A stretch of 64,000 bases of DNA, taken from NCBI RefSeq assembly GCF_012641435.1, contig NZ_JABAIJ010000004.1, positions 412,428 through 476,427 of the forward strand. Reading direction: 5' to 3'. Positions within the stretch are counted from its first letter, which is position 1, and each line of letters begins with the position of its first letter. The notes below the pieces were generated by a model that worked only from the letters and a program-made list of their open reading frames with translations, did no database searches and was not told the DNA's origin. Positions 37,301 to 45,088 of this stretch are shown here, one piece after another. Origin of the DNA: Rhizobium sp. P38BS-XIX. Its GTDB lineage: Bacteria > Pseudomonadota > Alphaproteobacteria > Rhizobiales > Rhizobiaceae. The position numbers and the translations under genes are program-made.

Positions 37301-37709
37301 CGAGCCATTGCCGGACGGCTGGCACGATACCGGCGATATCGTCACCATCGATGAGGACGGTTTCGTTAAGATCCGTGGCCGGGCCAAGCGCTTTGCCAAG
37401 ATCGGCGGCGAAATGATCTCGCTGGCTGCCGTGGAAACCCTTGCCGCACAGCTTTGGCCCGGTGCTCTCAGCGTTGTCTCGTCCATACCGGATGCCAAGA
37501 AGGGCGAACGCCTCGTTCTCCTGACGGATGCGCCGAACGCGACACGAAGCGATTTCCTGGCCTTCGCCAAATCGAAGGGCGCCACGGAAATGATGGTCCC
37601 CGCCGAGGTGACTGTCGGGAAGGTGCCGGTTCTCGGCTCCGGCAAGATCGATTTTGTGACGGCGCGCGCCATGGCTCTGGAAGCTCAGTCGCAGGTCGAA
37701 GCAGCATAA
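34314..37709 (+). CDS. Aas-like fusion: lysophospholipid transporter, acyltransferase and acyl-ACP synthetase
   Basis: 1131 residues in three parts. Residues about 1-405 are an LplT-type MFS transporter (FWTQFLTAFNDNFLKQTLVF). About 420-610 is a PlsC acyltransferase with NHVSLLDG (H-x4-D) and FPEGRLTVTG. About 640-1131 is an AMP-forming acyl-ACP synthetase with LFTSGSEGAPKGVVLTH, EGYGVTEAAP and HDTGDIV. In E. coli LplT and Aas are separate genes that flip and reacylate lysophosphatidylethanolamine; here the pathway is one polypeptide. ATG 34314 is chosen for the transporter motif directly after it. A strong terminator follows. Confidence 0.92.
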   Translation: MQTHLMRSRKFAPLFWTQFLTAFNDNFLKQTLVFVILAQMAAQGAALVTLAGGIFIVPFLLLSAIAGELADKYDKAKMAELLKRCELVVAAISVVGIGFSSIWILMLALFGFGVISSLFGPIKYGILPDHLENRDLPKANAWIEGGTFIAILTGTMIAAIAFREGENVWIFGPMMMGLSILCWFSARMIPATGSRAPDLVVDTNVVRSSYRLVNELRTDSRIWRASLMNCWFWFVGAFIMSMLPIMVPDILGGSEIVVPAYLAIFAISVAIGSAIAGWMAAGRIVLLPAPIGMLIVALFGLDLAWNLWGLQSTTHAESILAFFEGPKTIRVAIDLAGMAIGGAFLAVPTFAAMQSWANEDRRARVIGAANVLSALFIAVGLALVAVLQAIGLSIPMIILSISVLNIAVAWLMLKTLPTNAFRDLISIIFRAFMRLEVEGLENIRKAGPAPIIALNHVSLLDGALALAITEEEPVFAIDYAFAKKWWVRPLLTKCKFLPLDPTKPMATRSLIKVIQDGSPVGIFPEGRLTVTGTLMKVYDGAAMVADKTGAMIVPVRIDGLEKSYASYLTSAHVRRRLFPKVKVTILEPVKLEVPAELKGRKRRIAAGAALYRIMSSLMFRTADTNNTVIGRVIESAHEFGGKKLAVEDPIAGKLSYAKLLTGAAVLGAKFKTMFPGEKTLGVMLPNANGTAATVLGVMSSGKVPAMLNFTAGAANILSACRTAEVKHVLCSRAFVTQAKLGPVVEELEKQVKFVWLDELRTQITFFDKIFGLMRKYRPLVKRGPDDTAVILFTSGSEGAPKGVVLTHRNILSNAAQAASRIDFHPGDKVFNILPMFHSFGLTAGTILPLVSGVPTFLYPSPLHYRIVPELIYVSNATIVFGTDTFLNGYARSAHPYDLRSIRYIFSGAEPVKASTREVYMEKFGLRILEGYGVTEAAPVISLNTPMYNRSGTVGKIMPGMEWKLEPVPGIDEGGRLLIRGANVMAGYLRADNPGVLEPLPDGWHDTGDIVTIDEDGFVKIRGRAKRFAKIGGEMISLAAVETLAAQLWPGALSVVSSIPDAKKGERLVLLTDAPNATRSDFLAFAKSKGATEMMVPAEVTVGKVPVLGSGKIDFVTARAMALEAQSQVEAA

Positions 37710-37727
37710 ACCTTGCGCCATAAATAC

Positions 37728-37761
37728 AAAACGGCCGATGGTTCGAACCATCGGCCGTTTT
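37728..37761 (+). terminator. Terminator of the aas-like gene
   Basis: A perfect 34-base palindrome (17-bp arms centred at 37744/37745) begins with AAAACGGCCGATGG and ends in CGGCCGTTTT followed by GTTT, 18 bases after the stop codon. Because it is perfectly symmetrical and flanked by A and T, it can also stop the opposite strand. Confidence 0.92.
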
Positions 37762-37793
37762 GTTTGATCAGCGCCTGAGATTGCCGATCGTCT

Positions 37794-37897
37794 TAGAGCG
37801 GTTCAGCTTTTCACGGAATCCCCGAGCCGCTCTATCTCTTTGTTTTCGCGCAATTCCGGACGGAAAACCGCTGCGCACTTTTCCTGGAATTGCTCTA
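37794..37897. repeat. Rhizobial intergenic palindromic repeat (RIME-like)
   Basis: 104 bp that start with TAGAGCGG and end with GCTCTA. Internal arms: AGAGCGG/CCGCTCT around the TTCAGCTTTTCACGGAATCC block, then GCAATTCC/GGAATTGC around GGACGGAAAACCGC. From memory, this sequence is a family widely scattered between genes in Rhizobium and Agrobacterium. Its end coincides with the stop codon of the minus-strand kinase gene. Confidence 0.65.
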
Positions 37898-38908
37898 GGA
37901 GCTGCGGGGCAAAGCCACTTGAAAGACGGTGCCTTGCTCGCTGCTCTCCAGCAGTTCGATGCTGCCGCCATGCGAGGTGAGCATTGCCCGGACAATGCCG
38001 AGCCCCATGCCGGTGCCGCCATTCTCTCGCCTGGTCGAAAAGAATGGCTCGAAGATGCGATCCCGATTCCCGTCTGCAATGCCGTACCCGTTGTCGCGAA
38101 CCTGGATCGACATTCGCCGTCCTTCCGCGCTTGCCCTTATTGCAAGCATCGTTGCACCGTTCTGAAAGGCATTCTCTGCCAGATTCGAGAAGATGATCCC
38201 GGCGGCTTCAACCGGCAGAGTCACCATTTCGTCGGTGCTGCCTTCATCGACAACGGCTAATTGGCGAAACTGCATTTTGAGCTGGGCGGCAATATCCTGA
38301 ATGCTGCTCGCTCCCTGCTCGGACGGCAGCTCGGCTTTTGCCAGCTCCCGCAGGCGCGACAACAGCCTGTCCAGCCGTTCGGTATCGGCAATGATGTTTG
38401 CGAGGAAGCGGTTGCGCTGTTCTACGCCCATCGGATTTTCCTCGTCATCGTCGCGCAACAACTCGGCCGCGCCCCTGATCGAGGTTAGCGGCGATTTCAG
38501 CTCGTGAGACACATGGGTCGCAAAGGAGCGGACGTAATCGGAGTGGTCGACCAGCTTGCCGGCGAGATCAAGAAAGCTTTGCGAAAGGGTGGCTACCTCC
38601 CGCGTACCGTAGATTTCAAGCGGCCGGATGGCGGAGCGCCCGCCGCGCGCGATCTCGTCGGTGCGGGTGATCAATGCATTGATCGGCACGGTGAGTGTCC
38701 GCGTCAGAACGTAGGCAACAACCAAGGTCAGGACCAGAACGGCGGAAAGCGTCGCAATCTCTGCCGGCGCCATGGCGCCGGATGCGGCACGCACGACACG
38801 AAACCAGATGATCGTGAGCATTGGAAGCAGCATCACGGTCAGGAGAACGGCATAGACGATGAGAGCGAGCGGCGGCCGCCATTTCGGCCTCACCCGGGGC
38901 TTAAGCAT
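37895..38908 (-). CDS. Sensor histidine kinase
   Basis: 337 residues. Two N-terminal helices (about 14-36 and 51-69) with almost no periplasmic loop, a HAMP linker, HisKA box ATHVSHELKSPLTSIRG (His135), and HATPase motifs NLAENAFQNG, DNGYGIADG and GGTGMGLGIV. The lack of a periplasmic domain suggests sensing inside the membrane or via a partner, such as the DUF4173 protein encoded upstream. Its start overlaps the response regulator stop (ATGA). The stop codon lies in a RIME-like repeat. Confidence 0.9.
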   Translation of the reverse strand: MLKPRVRPKWRPPLALIVYAVLLTVMLLPMLTIIWFRVVRAASGAMAPAEIATLSAVLVLTLVVAYVLTRTLTVPINALITRTDEIARGGRSAIRPLEIYGTREVATLSQSFLDLAGKLVDHSDYVRSFATHVSHELKSPLTSIRGAAELLRDDDEENPMGVEQRNRFLANIIADTERLDRLLSRLRELAKAELPSEQGASSIQDIAAQLKMQFRQLAVVDEGSTDEMVTLPVEAAGIIFSNLAENAFQNGATMLAIRASAEGRRMSIQVRDNGYGIADGNRDRIFEPFFSTRRENGGTGMGLGIVRAMLTSHGGSIELLESSEQGTVFQVALPRSS

Positions 38909-39612
38909 CAGGCGCTTCCTTCCATGCCCGATGTCAGCTTGAAGCCGATACCGTGGACTGTCGCGATGATGCCCTTGCCGCCGGCCGCCGACAGCTTGGC
39001 GCGCAGATTGCGGATATGGCTGTCAATGGTGCGATCGGCCACCTGCATGTCGGCGCCATAAGCCGCATCCATCAGCTGATCGCGGCTGAAGACGATTTCA
39101 GGGCGTGAGAGCAGGGTATCAAGAATTGAAAATTCGAGCGCCGTAAGGCTGAGCGGTGTATCGGCGAAACTTGCTGTGCGACCGCCACGATTGAGACGCA
39201 GCAGTCCTGCGGACACCGAAATATTTGCAGCATTCAAGTCTGAGCCGGCTCCCGTCCGCTTCAGGATAGTTTTGACGCGGGCGACCAGTTCGCGCGGACT
39301 GAACGGCTTGGTGACATAATCGTCGCCACCGATCTCCAGGCCAAGGATCCGGTCGATTTCCTCATCGCGCGCCGACAGGAAGAGGATCGGAAGGTTCGAA
39401 GTCTTGCGGATGCGCCGACAGACCTCCAGCCCGTCCATGTCAGGCATGCCGACATCGAGCACGATGAGATCGAGCCCACCCTTGTGGAAAGCCATCATGG
39501 CTTCCGTGCCGCTGCGCGCGGTCGTTGTCCTCATGCCCGCGCGATCGAGAGCGAAGCAGATCACGTCACGAATATTGGGTTCGTCGTCGGCGACAAGGAT
39601 GCGTTGGGCCAT
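38908..39612 (-). CDS. OmpR-family response regulator
   Basis: 234 residues: receiver with phosphoacceptor Asp53 in IVLDVGMPDMDG and Lys in VTKPFSPREL, and a winged-helix output domain (about 135-230) ending KGIIATVHGIGFKLTSG. It is the cognate partner of the kinase downstream and follows the DUF4173 gene by 46 bp in the same operon. Confidence 0.92.
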   Translation of the reverse strand: MAQRILVADDEPNIRDVICFALDRAGMRTTTARSGTEAMMAFHKGGLDLIVLDVGMPDMDGLEVCRRIRKTSNLPILFLSARDEEIDRILGLEIGGDDYVTKPFSPRELVARVKTILKRTGAGSDLNAANISVSAGLLRLNRGGRTASFADTPLSLTALEFSILDTLLSRPEIVFSRDQLMDAAYGADMQVADRTIDSHIRNLRAKLSAAGGKGIIATVHGIGFKLTSGMEGSA

Positions 39613-39658
39613 AGGGTGCCTATAGAGGTTCTCTCGCCTGTTTTTGTTCGTTTATGCA

Positions 39659-41155
39659 TCATCTGGCAAGGGTGGGATGATCGCGAAGATAGTGATCGAG
39701 GCGGACGGTACGAAACGTCCAGCTTCTCCAGTCGTCCGGATTGTGCGGATTGCTCCAGACAAACGCATTGCGCAGGTTGGTGGCGACGGCTGCCTTCTCC
39801 GTCCATCCCGTGGGCAAGTTCGCCAGATATGCATCAAGTGCCGGGAGCACGGACGGGCCTAGCGTGGAGAGGTACTCGATGTCGAGCGGTACGCCATCGC
39901 CTGATATCTCCTGGCTGTGCGCAACGTTGAACCGCGCAATGAAAGCCGGAATGTCTGCAAGGGCCGTTCCATAAAGTGTCGCGACAAGTGCCGCCATGCT
40001 GAGAGCAACAAGCCATTCGTTGGAGCGATGCAACAGGATCCGCAGGAGGATGAGGAATAGGCCAACGGCAACAAGGCCCATCCATATGCCTGCCGCCACC
40101 CGTAATTCCGTGAGCGAGTAGGATTCGACGTAGAGATCCAATCGGAGAATGGACGAGACGCAGAGCAGGATATTTTGCGCGATCCAGAGGTGCACAAGGG
40201 CGCGAATGAGCCTGCTATGGTCTCCCGGACCGCCGCGCCGCATGGCGGCAAGCACGAACACGGCAGCCAGAAGGGCAGTGGCCATGAGGGGATAGGCACC
40301 GCGATGGGCATATTCGGCATGGCTCATGCCGTCAGGCAGGCTTGCCCCGCCCCAGAGGTAGGTGAGATCGAGTAAGGTCTGTATGGTAAACAGTGCATTG
40401 AACAGGACAAGCGAGCGCAGCAGCGCCGTGTGCCCGAAGAATTCGCTCGGACGTCTGGATCTATCGATTATGGCCTGATGGCCGCGTGAAGGCAGGCGCT
40501 TGAGGCGAGGATGCAGCAGGATGAACAAGCCCAGCGCGATGACAAGCCAGAAGCCAATACGCCAGATGTCCAGGAATTGAAGCAGATAGTAAAAATCGAC
40601 GCTGCGCAGCGCCTTCTCGATAAGCGGGTTGGCATTGGCAAAGAGGGCAACGAAGCCGGCAGCAAAGCCAAGCGGCATAATCCATCCGCGAAGATAGCTC
40701 CAGATCGCTTGCGGCGTTGCCCGACGGGAGTGTCGAAAGCGGCTGTAAGTCGTTTTGCGGAACGGTCGCAAGGGTAAATCAAGAAGAAAGCGCAGCACGA
40801 TGACGGGCAAGCGTTGCCAACGGCGAGGTAACAGCCCACTGCCGCCGAGCGAAACGGATATGAGGCCAAGCATGCTGACGCTCACACCCATCCACGATGG
40901 CGTTTCCAGAAGCGGAAGTGACAGGAGCGTGCAAAGGAGAAGAAGCGTTGCCGTGGACCACAGCGATCGGCTTCGCCTCGCGCAAACAAGGATGCCAATG
41001 GCGCTCGCGTTCACCATGAGAAAGAGGTTGAGCCCCAGCTCTCTGTCGAAGAGGAGAAAATCGGCAAGGATGACCAAAGCGATGACTGTAAGGGATTTGC
41101 GGTTTGAGTTGCTTGCGGGGCTAAGCGGTATGATTGGCAGGTCTGAGATGCTCAT
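39659..41155 (-). CDS. DUF4173 multi-pass membrane protein
   Basis: 498 residues with about a dozen hydrophobic segments. The C-terminal domain (about 230-480) has the DUF4173 pattern YLWGGASLPDGMSHAEYAHRGAYPLMATALLAAVFVL. Function is unknown. The ATG at 41155 overlaps the stop of the 58-residue ORF by four bases; a GTG two codons upstream is an alternative. It is cotranscribed with a response regulator and a kinase, so it may be a signal-transducing membrane component. Confidence 0.82.
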   Translation of the reverse strand: MSISDLPIIPLSPASNSNRKSLTVIALVILADFLLFDRELGLNLFLMVNASAIGILVCARRSRSLWSTATLLLLCTLLSLPLLETPSWMGVSVSMLGLISVSLGGSGLLPRRWQRLPVIVLRFLLDLPLRPFRKTTYSRFRHSRRATPQAIWSYLRGWIMPLGFAAGFVALFANANPLIEKALRSVDFYYLLQFLDIWRIGFWLVIALGLFILLHPRLKRLPSRGHQAIIDRSRRPSEFFGHTALLRSLVLFNALFTIQTLLDLTYLWGGASLPDGMSHAEYAHRGAYPLMATALLAAVFVLAAMRRGGPGDHSRLIRALVHLWIAQNILLCVSSILRLDLYVESYSLTELRVAAGIWMGLVAVGLFLILLRILLHRSNEWLVALSMAALVATLYGTALADIPAFIARFNVAHSQEISGDGVPLDIEYLSTLGPSVLPALDAYLANLPTGWTEKAAVATNLRNAFVWSNPHNPDDWRSWTFRTVRLDHYLRDHPTLAR

Positions 41156-41328
41156 GAGCACTGGCCTTGCGTCATGGGTTGGCTAGTCGGCAGGAGTCTA
41201 AGCGCGGCCTGCCGACGCGGAACGTCGTTGCGAGGAGGATGCTCATCCACCAGCCACCAACTTTCCTTGAGAAGACTGTGCGGCAGGTGGACGGGCTGAG
41301 CGGCGGTATTTTCAGGTGCGTTGTTCAT
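41152..41328 (-). CDS. 58-residue ORF coupled to the DUF4173 gene
   Basis: A short ORF with acidic/aromatic content, including KESWWLVDEHPP and RRQAALRLLP, and no membrane segment. Its TGA overlaps the ATG of the DUF4173 gene as ATGA, exactly the coupling used by other operons in this window. The ribosome site is weak (GGGA about 13 bases upstream). I do not recognise a family. It would be the first gene of the operon leading to the response regulator and kinase. Confidence 0.5.
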   Translation of the reverse strand: MNNAPENTAAQPVHLPHSLLKESWWLVDEHPPRNDVPRRQAALRLLPTSQPMTQGQCS

Positions 41329-41476
41329 GACGTGACAGTCCCATGCGGCTTTGCAGAATCTGTGCAGGGCGCGAGGAGCTAATCAGGAAAATTGTCGTTC
41401 TGAGTGATGCGCCGATGAGGCCTATGGTTGCATCAAACGGCGCTGCCGCACGTGCCTGCCCGCAAGAACTAATGAT

Positions 41477-41501
41477 GGAACTATTTGAAGTATCAGTCGT
41501 T
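41477..41501 (+). promoter_or_regulatory. EcfG-type general stress promoter
   Basis: GGAAC at 41477-41481 and CGTT at 41498-41501 are separated by exactly 16 bases, the consensus of EcfG sigma factor promoters in alphaproteobacteria. It lies 58 bases before the PRC-barrel gene start and points toward it. Confidence 0.75.
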
Positions 41502-41559
41502 TTCGAAATGTAGGTCAAATACGAACCTGCTGTCGAAAGTTCCAATCAGGAGTGCCTTC

Positions 41560-42015
41560 ATGAAGTTTTCATTTGCTTCCGCAACTGCCGCGTTAATCGT
41601 TGCCGCCGGTATTTCAGGTGCCGCACAGGCGCAACAAAGCGCAGCATCCGGCGCTGATGCCATCATTGCGGGACCGGGGATCACGATGGGAACGACGGCA
41701 ACCATGCCTTTGAAATATGTCGAGATCAAAGATACCGATCTCGTGACGTCGAAGCTCATTGGCACCACGATCTACAACAAGCAGGATGAATCGATCGGCT
41801 CGATTTCTGACGTTGTGATCGGCGACGGCAAATCCGTGATCGGGGTTGTCGCAAGCGTCGGAGGTTTCCTGGGCATAGGCGACAGCTATGTTGTCATCGA
41901 CCCTGCGTCGATCGCCCTTGCCAACGACAATGGTTCTTGGAAGGCCTATGTCGACACGACGAAGGACGATCTGTCGAAGGCGCCGAAATTCGACTATTCC
42001 AAAATGAAGAAGTAG
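41560..42015 (+). CDS. Exported PRC-barrel protein
   Basis: 151 residues with a signal peptide (1-24, cleavage AAQAQ) and a C-terminal PRC-barrel (about 62-135; LIGTTIYNKQDESIGSISDVVIG, then VVASVGGFLGIGDSYVVID). Such periplasmic PRC-barrel proteins are common in rhizobia, often under stress control. ATG 41560 has an AGGAG ribosome site. The EcfG promoter upstream predicts expression in the general stress response. Exact role unknown. Confidence 0.85.
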   Translation: MKFSFASATAALIVAAGISGAAQAQQSAASGADAIIAGPGITMGTTATMPLKYVEIKDTDLVTSKLIGTTIYNKQDESIGSISDVVIGDGKSVIGVVASVGGFLGIGDSYVVIDPASIALANDNGSWKAYVDTTKDDLSKAPKFDYSKMKK

Positions 42016-42114
42016 GCCGCCCGCGCGAAAGAGCATTCGGCGTAGCCGCGAATAGCGCAAGCCAATTGGGCGGCGAACAGCATGCCCGATTGGCTGGTGA
42101 AGAGGTGAAGTGCC

Positions 42115-43152
42115 TTATGTAGAGGCGCCTTGCAGGCTCCAGGCCGTAGTAACGAGCGTCCCTTCGGAAGCGTCGTATGCAACCTTTCCTTCCAGCCGCG
42201 TTGCCATCGCATTGATGAGCTTGCTGCCGAGGCCGGTTCCTTGGGCACGATCGGAGGGGCTGAAGCCAATGCCGTTGTCGCGAATGACAAGCGTTGCCTG
42301 CTGCGGTTCCGCTTTGAGCGTCACCCAGATACGACCGGCCCTGTTCGGAAATGCATACTTGATGGCGTTCGTCACCAGTTCGGTGGCGATAACGCCAAGC
42401 GACACGGCCTTGTCCGGCGTCACGAACATCCGGTCGAGCTCCATGACCATTTCGATCTGCTGTTCCTTCGTGCGCGTCGTCGTCAGGAGCTCGTTGATCA
42501 GCGAACGCAGATAGACGTCGAGCTCGACCTCACCGTCACTTTCGGACGTGTAAAGGCTGCGATGGACACCCGCGATGGCCGTAATTCGGCTCTGGGTTTC
42601 CATGAGCACCGCTTTCGATTCTTCGGTGCTGACGGTTTGAATCTGCATGCGGATCATGGCCGACACGAGCGCCAGACTATTGGCGATACGGTGGTTCATT
42701 TCCGCAAGCAGAAGTTCGGCCCGCTCCTTGGCGATCAGCAATTGCCGGTCTGCCAGTTCCTTTGCCAGGCGAAGACGATGGTTTTCGACCGCCTGATCTA
42801 GCGTGCTGACGAGAAGCGGAAAGAAATCTTCGTTCGGCGATTTCATGACATAATCGGCTGCTCCGCTTCGCAGAGCCGTTATCGCAACCTGAGCGTCACT
42901 GGAGCCCGTCACATAGAGAATCGGAACCGTGCGTGCTTTTTCGCCGATCGTTTCGAGGAAATGAAGGCCGGTGCTATCCTGCAGATAGTGATCCAGCACG
43001 ACCGCGTCGAACCCTCCTGCCTCGAACGATACCAGGCCCGCAGCAACGGATGGCGCATGCTGCACAAGATAACCGTGCCGCGACAGAATACGCTCCGCCA
43101 GCCGGGATAGGGCCGGGTCATCGTCGATATAGAGGATTTTCGCGTTTGCCAT
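42115..43152 (-). CDS. Hybrid protein: receiver domain followed by HisKA_2 histidine kinase
   Basis: 345 residues. Receiver (1-120) with Asp54 in VVLDHYLQD and Lys in VMKSP. A coiled linker leads to a HisKA_2/HWE-like kinase with AEMNHRIANSLALV (His154) and ELVTNAIKYAFP, DNGIGF and GTGLGSKLI motifs. The order receiver-then-kinase makes it a phosphorelay switch with no DNA-binding output. Its start overlaps the Rcp1-like gene by four bases; it is the last of three coupled signalling genes. Confidence 0.9.
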   Translation of the reverse strand: MANAKILYIDDDPALSRLAERILSRHGYLVQHAPSVAAGLVSFEAGGFDAVVLDHYLQDSTGLHFLETIGEKARTVPILYVTGSSDAQVAITALRSGAADYVMKSPNEDFFPLLVSTLDQAVENHRLRLAKELADRQLLIAKERAELLLAEMNHRIANSLALVSAMIRMQIQTVSTEESKAVLMETQSRITAIAGVHRSLYTSESDGEVELDVYLRSLINELLTTTRTKEQQIEMVMELDRMFVTPDKAVSLGVIATELVTNAIKYAFPNRAGRIWVTLKAEPQQATLVIRDNGIGFSPSDRAQGTGLGSKLINAMATRLEGKVAYDASEGTLVTTAWSLQGAST

Positions 43153-43598
43153 CAGGATGCCGAAGGCACTTGAATGACGGAGAAGAACAGGCCAAGGTTT
43201 CGAATAGCGTTGGCAAATCCTTCATAGTCGACCGGCTTGGTGATGTAGACGTTAGCGCCGAGATCGTAGCATTTCTGAATTTCCCGCTCATCGTCCGTCG
43301 TCGTCAGAACGACGACCGGAAGGCGCTTGGAATGCTCATTGCTCTTGATCTGCTCGAGGATGTCGATGCCCGACATGTCCGGAAGATTGAGGTCGAGAAG
43401 GATGAGCAGATGGCGATCCTGATTGATCAGGCCGTCGCGCTTTTCGCCGAGCAGGAAGTCGAGCGCCTTCTTGCCATAGGTGAATGGGATGATCTCGTTG
43501 TTCACGCCCGCACGGCGGACGTTCTTCTCGATGAGGCGCGCATGGCCCTCGTCGTCTTCGATCATGACGATGGTGACTTCCTGGCCTGTCGTTCTCAT
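43152..43598 (-). CDS. Single-domain response regulator (Rcp1-like)
   Basis: 148 residues consisting of only a receiver domain: acidic pair at 14-16, phosphoacceptor Asp69 in ILLDLNLPDMSG, Lys in ITKPVDYEGF. Extended loops like KRDGLINQDRHL are those of Rcp1-type receivers, usually paired with phytochrome-like or CHASE3 kinases. It has ATGA overlaps on both sides (kinase upstream, hybrid downstream) and so is the middle of a relay. Confidence 0.92.
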   Translation of the reverse strand: MRTTGQEVTIVMIEDDEGHARLIEKNVRRAGVNNEIIPFTYGKKALDFLLGEKRDGLINQDRHLLILLDLNLPDMSGIDILEQIKSNEHSKRLPVVVLTTTDDEREIQKCYDLGANVYITKPVDYEGFANAIRNLGLFFSVIQVPSAS

Positions 43599-45088
43599 GC
43601 TGGCATACTCCTTACAATTTTTGTGAGATCCGACGGAAGCACCAGTCTGAAGATGCTGCCTGTCCCCAACTCCGATTCAACCGTGATATCACCGCCGAGG
43701 TTTCTGATTAGCGAACGAACATAGGCAAGCCCGATGCCTTCGCCCGGCTGGTCCTGATCACCGGCGCGCCGGAATAGCTCGAAGACGCGGTCCAGATCCT
43801 GCTTGGCAATGCCGCGACCGTTGTCACGGACATCGACCCTGATCCTGTCTCGTCCCTCCCGATAGGCATTCACGCGCAAATGCAGAGGGCGGCCCTTCAC
43901 CTGATACTTGACGGCATTGTCGAACAGATTGCCGAAGATCTGATCGAGCGAGAAGCGGTCTGCGATGAAATTCCCGACCGTGACCGAGATTTCCGCCTTG
44001 CCATCCGTATCGGCGATCTGATGATGAACGCTTGCGGCGGTGGCTTCGAGCAGGCCCTTCAAATCGATCTGCTCCGGCTGCAATTTGCGCCGACCGTCGC
44101 GGGAAATCTTCAGGATCGCGTTGATCAGCGAGTCCATCTTCTGGGTCGACGAGCGGATGAAACCGACGGCTTCGGGCAAATCTTCCTCGACCGCAAGACG
44201 GGCTTCGCGGATTTCGGTTTCATTCGGCCTGTTTTCGTCTGCAAGAACATAGGCACGCAGCGATTTGAGTGAATTCTCAAGTTCGCTCAGGAAGCCCATG
44301 ATATTGACCAGCGGCGCGCGCAGGTCGTGCGTCACGATATAGGCGAAGCGCTGAATTTCCTGATTGGCCTGCATGAGGTCCTGGGTGCGTTCGTTGACGC
44401 GCTCTTCCAGGCCGGTATTGAGAATCTGAACCGCTTCGCGCGCCCTGGAAAGATCACGGATATGCTGGAAGATGATCGTGACTGCGCCGGCAAGCACCAG
44501 ACCGATCGCAAATGCGGCGCAGATCATGACCCAACGCAGATTTTGAGCTGCCGACAGCTGATCGGAGACCATGCCGACCAAGCGCCTGTCGATCGTTGCC
44601 AGGAACGTGCCGAGCAGGCTCCTGATGTCGTGCATATATTTTTCGCCCGTATTGGTTTTTACCAGCGCGATCGCATCCGGCATTCTCGATTGCTGGGCGT
44701 AATCGAGCGCGGTTTTCAATTCCGCCATCTTGAGATCGATGGCCGTGTCCAGACCCTTGAGCTGACCGGCATATTCCGAATCGGCGGCAACGAGTTCCGT
44801 CAGTCTGGAGCGGCGGGCCGGAAGTTCCGCAACCGCCTTGTTGTAGGGCGAGAGATAGGAGGCGTCGCCGGTCAGCAGATAGCCGCGCTGCCCGGTCTCG
44901 GCATCCTGAATGGTGCTCAGCAGATCGGCCGCGAAGCTGCGCAGTCTGCGCAGTTCGGTCGTGCGGGACGAGTATTCACTATTGAGCTGCACCAGCCATA
45001 GGGACGAGCCGACGATAACGACAAGGACAGCAATGCCGACAATGAGGGCCAGCAGCGTTGACCGAAAGAAATACGCATTTGATTTCAT
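43595..45088 (-). CDS. CHASE3 sensor histidine kinase
   Basis: 497 residues. Helices at about 10-32 and 182-205 bracket a CHASE3 sensor (about 40-180, with DAETGQRGYLLTGDASYLSPY). A HAMP-like coiled linker precedes HisKA (FAYIVTHDLRAPLVNI) and HATPase (LFDNAVKYQ, DNGRGIAKQD, GEGIGLAYVRSLI). It probably phosphorylates the Rcp1-like receiver next to it. ATG 45088 begins just before helix 1; 23 extra codons upstream are not family-like. Confidence 0.91.
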   Translation of the reverse strand: MKSNAYFFRSTLLALIVGIAVLVVIVGSSLWLVQLNSEYSSRTTELRRLRSFAADLLSTIQDAETGQRGYLLTGDASYLSPYNKAVAELPARRSRLTELVAADSEYAGQLKGLDTAIDLKMAELKTALDYAQQSRMPDAIALVKTNTGEKYMHDIRSLLGTFLATIDRRLVGMVSDQLSAAQNLRWVMICAAFAIGLVLAGAVTIIFQHIRDLSRAREAVQILNTGLEERVNERTQDLMQANQEIQRFAYIVTHDLRAPLVNIMGFLSELENSLKSLRAYVLADENRPNETEIREARLAVEEDLPEAVGFIRSSTQKMDSLINAILKISRDGRRKLQPEQIDLKGLLEATAASVHHQIADTDGKAEISVTVGNFIADRFSLDQIFGNLFDNAVKYQVKGRPLHLRVNAYREGRDRIRVDVRDNGRGIAKQDLDRVFELFRRAGDQDQPGEGIGLAYVRSLIRNLGGDITVESELGTGSIFRLVLPSDLTKIVRSMPA

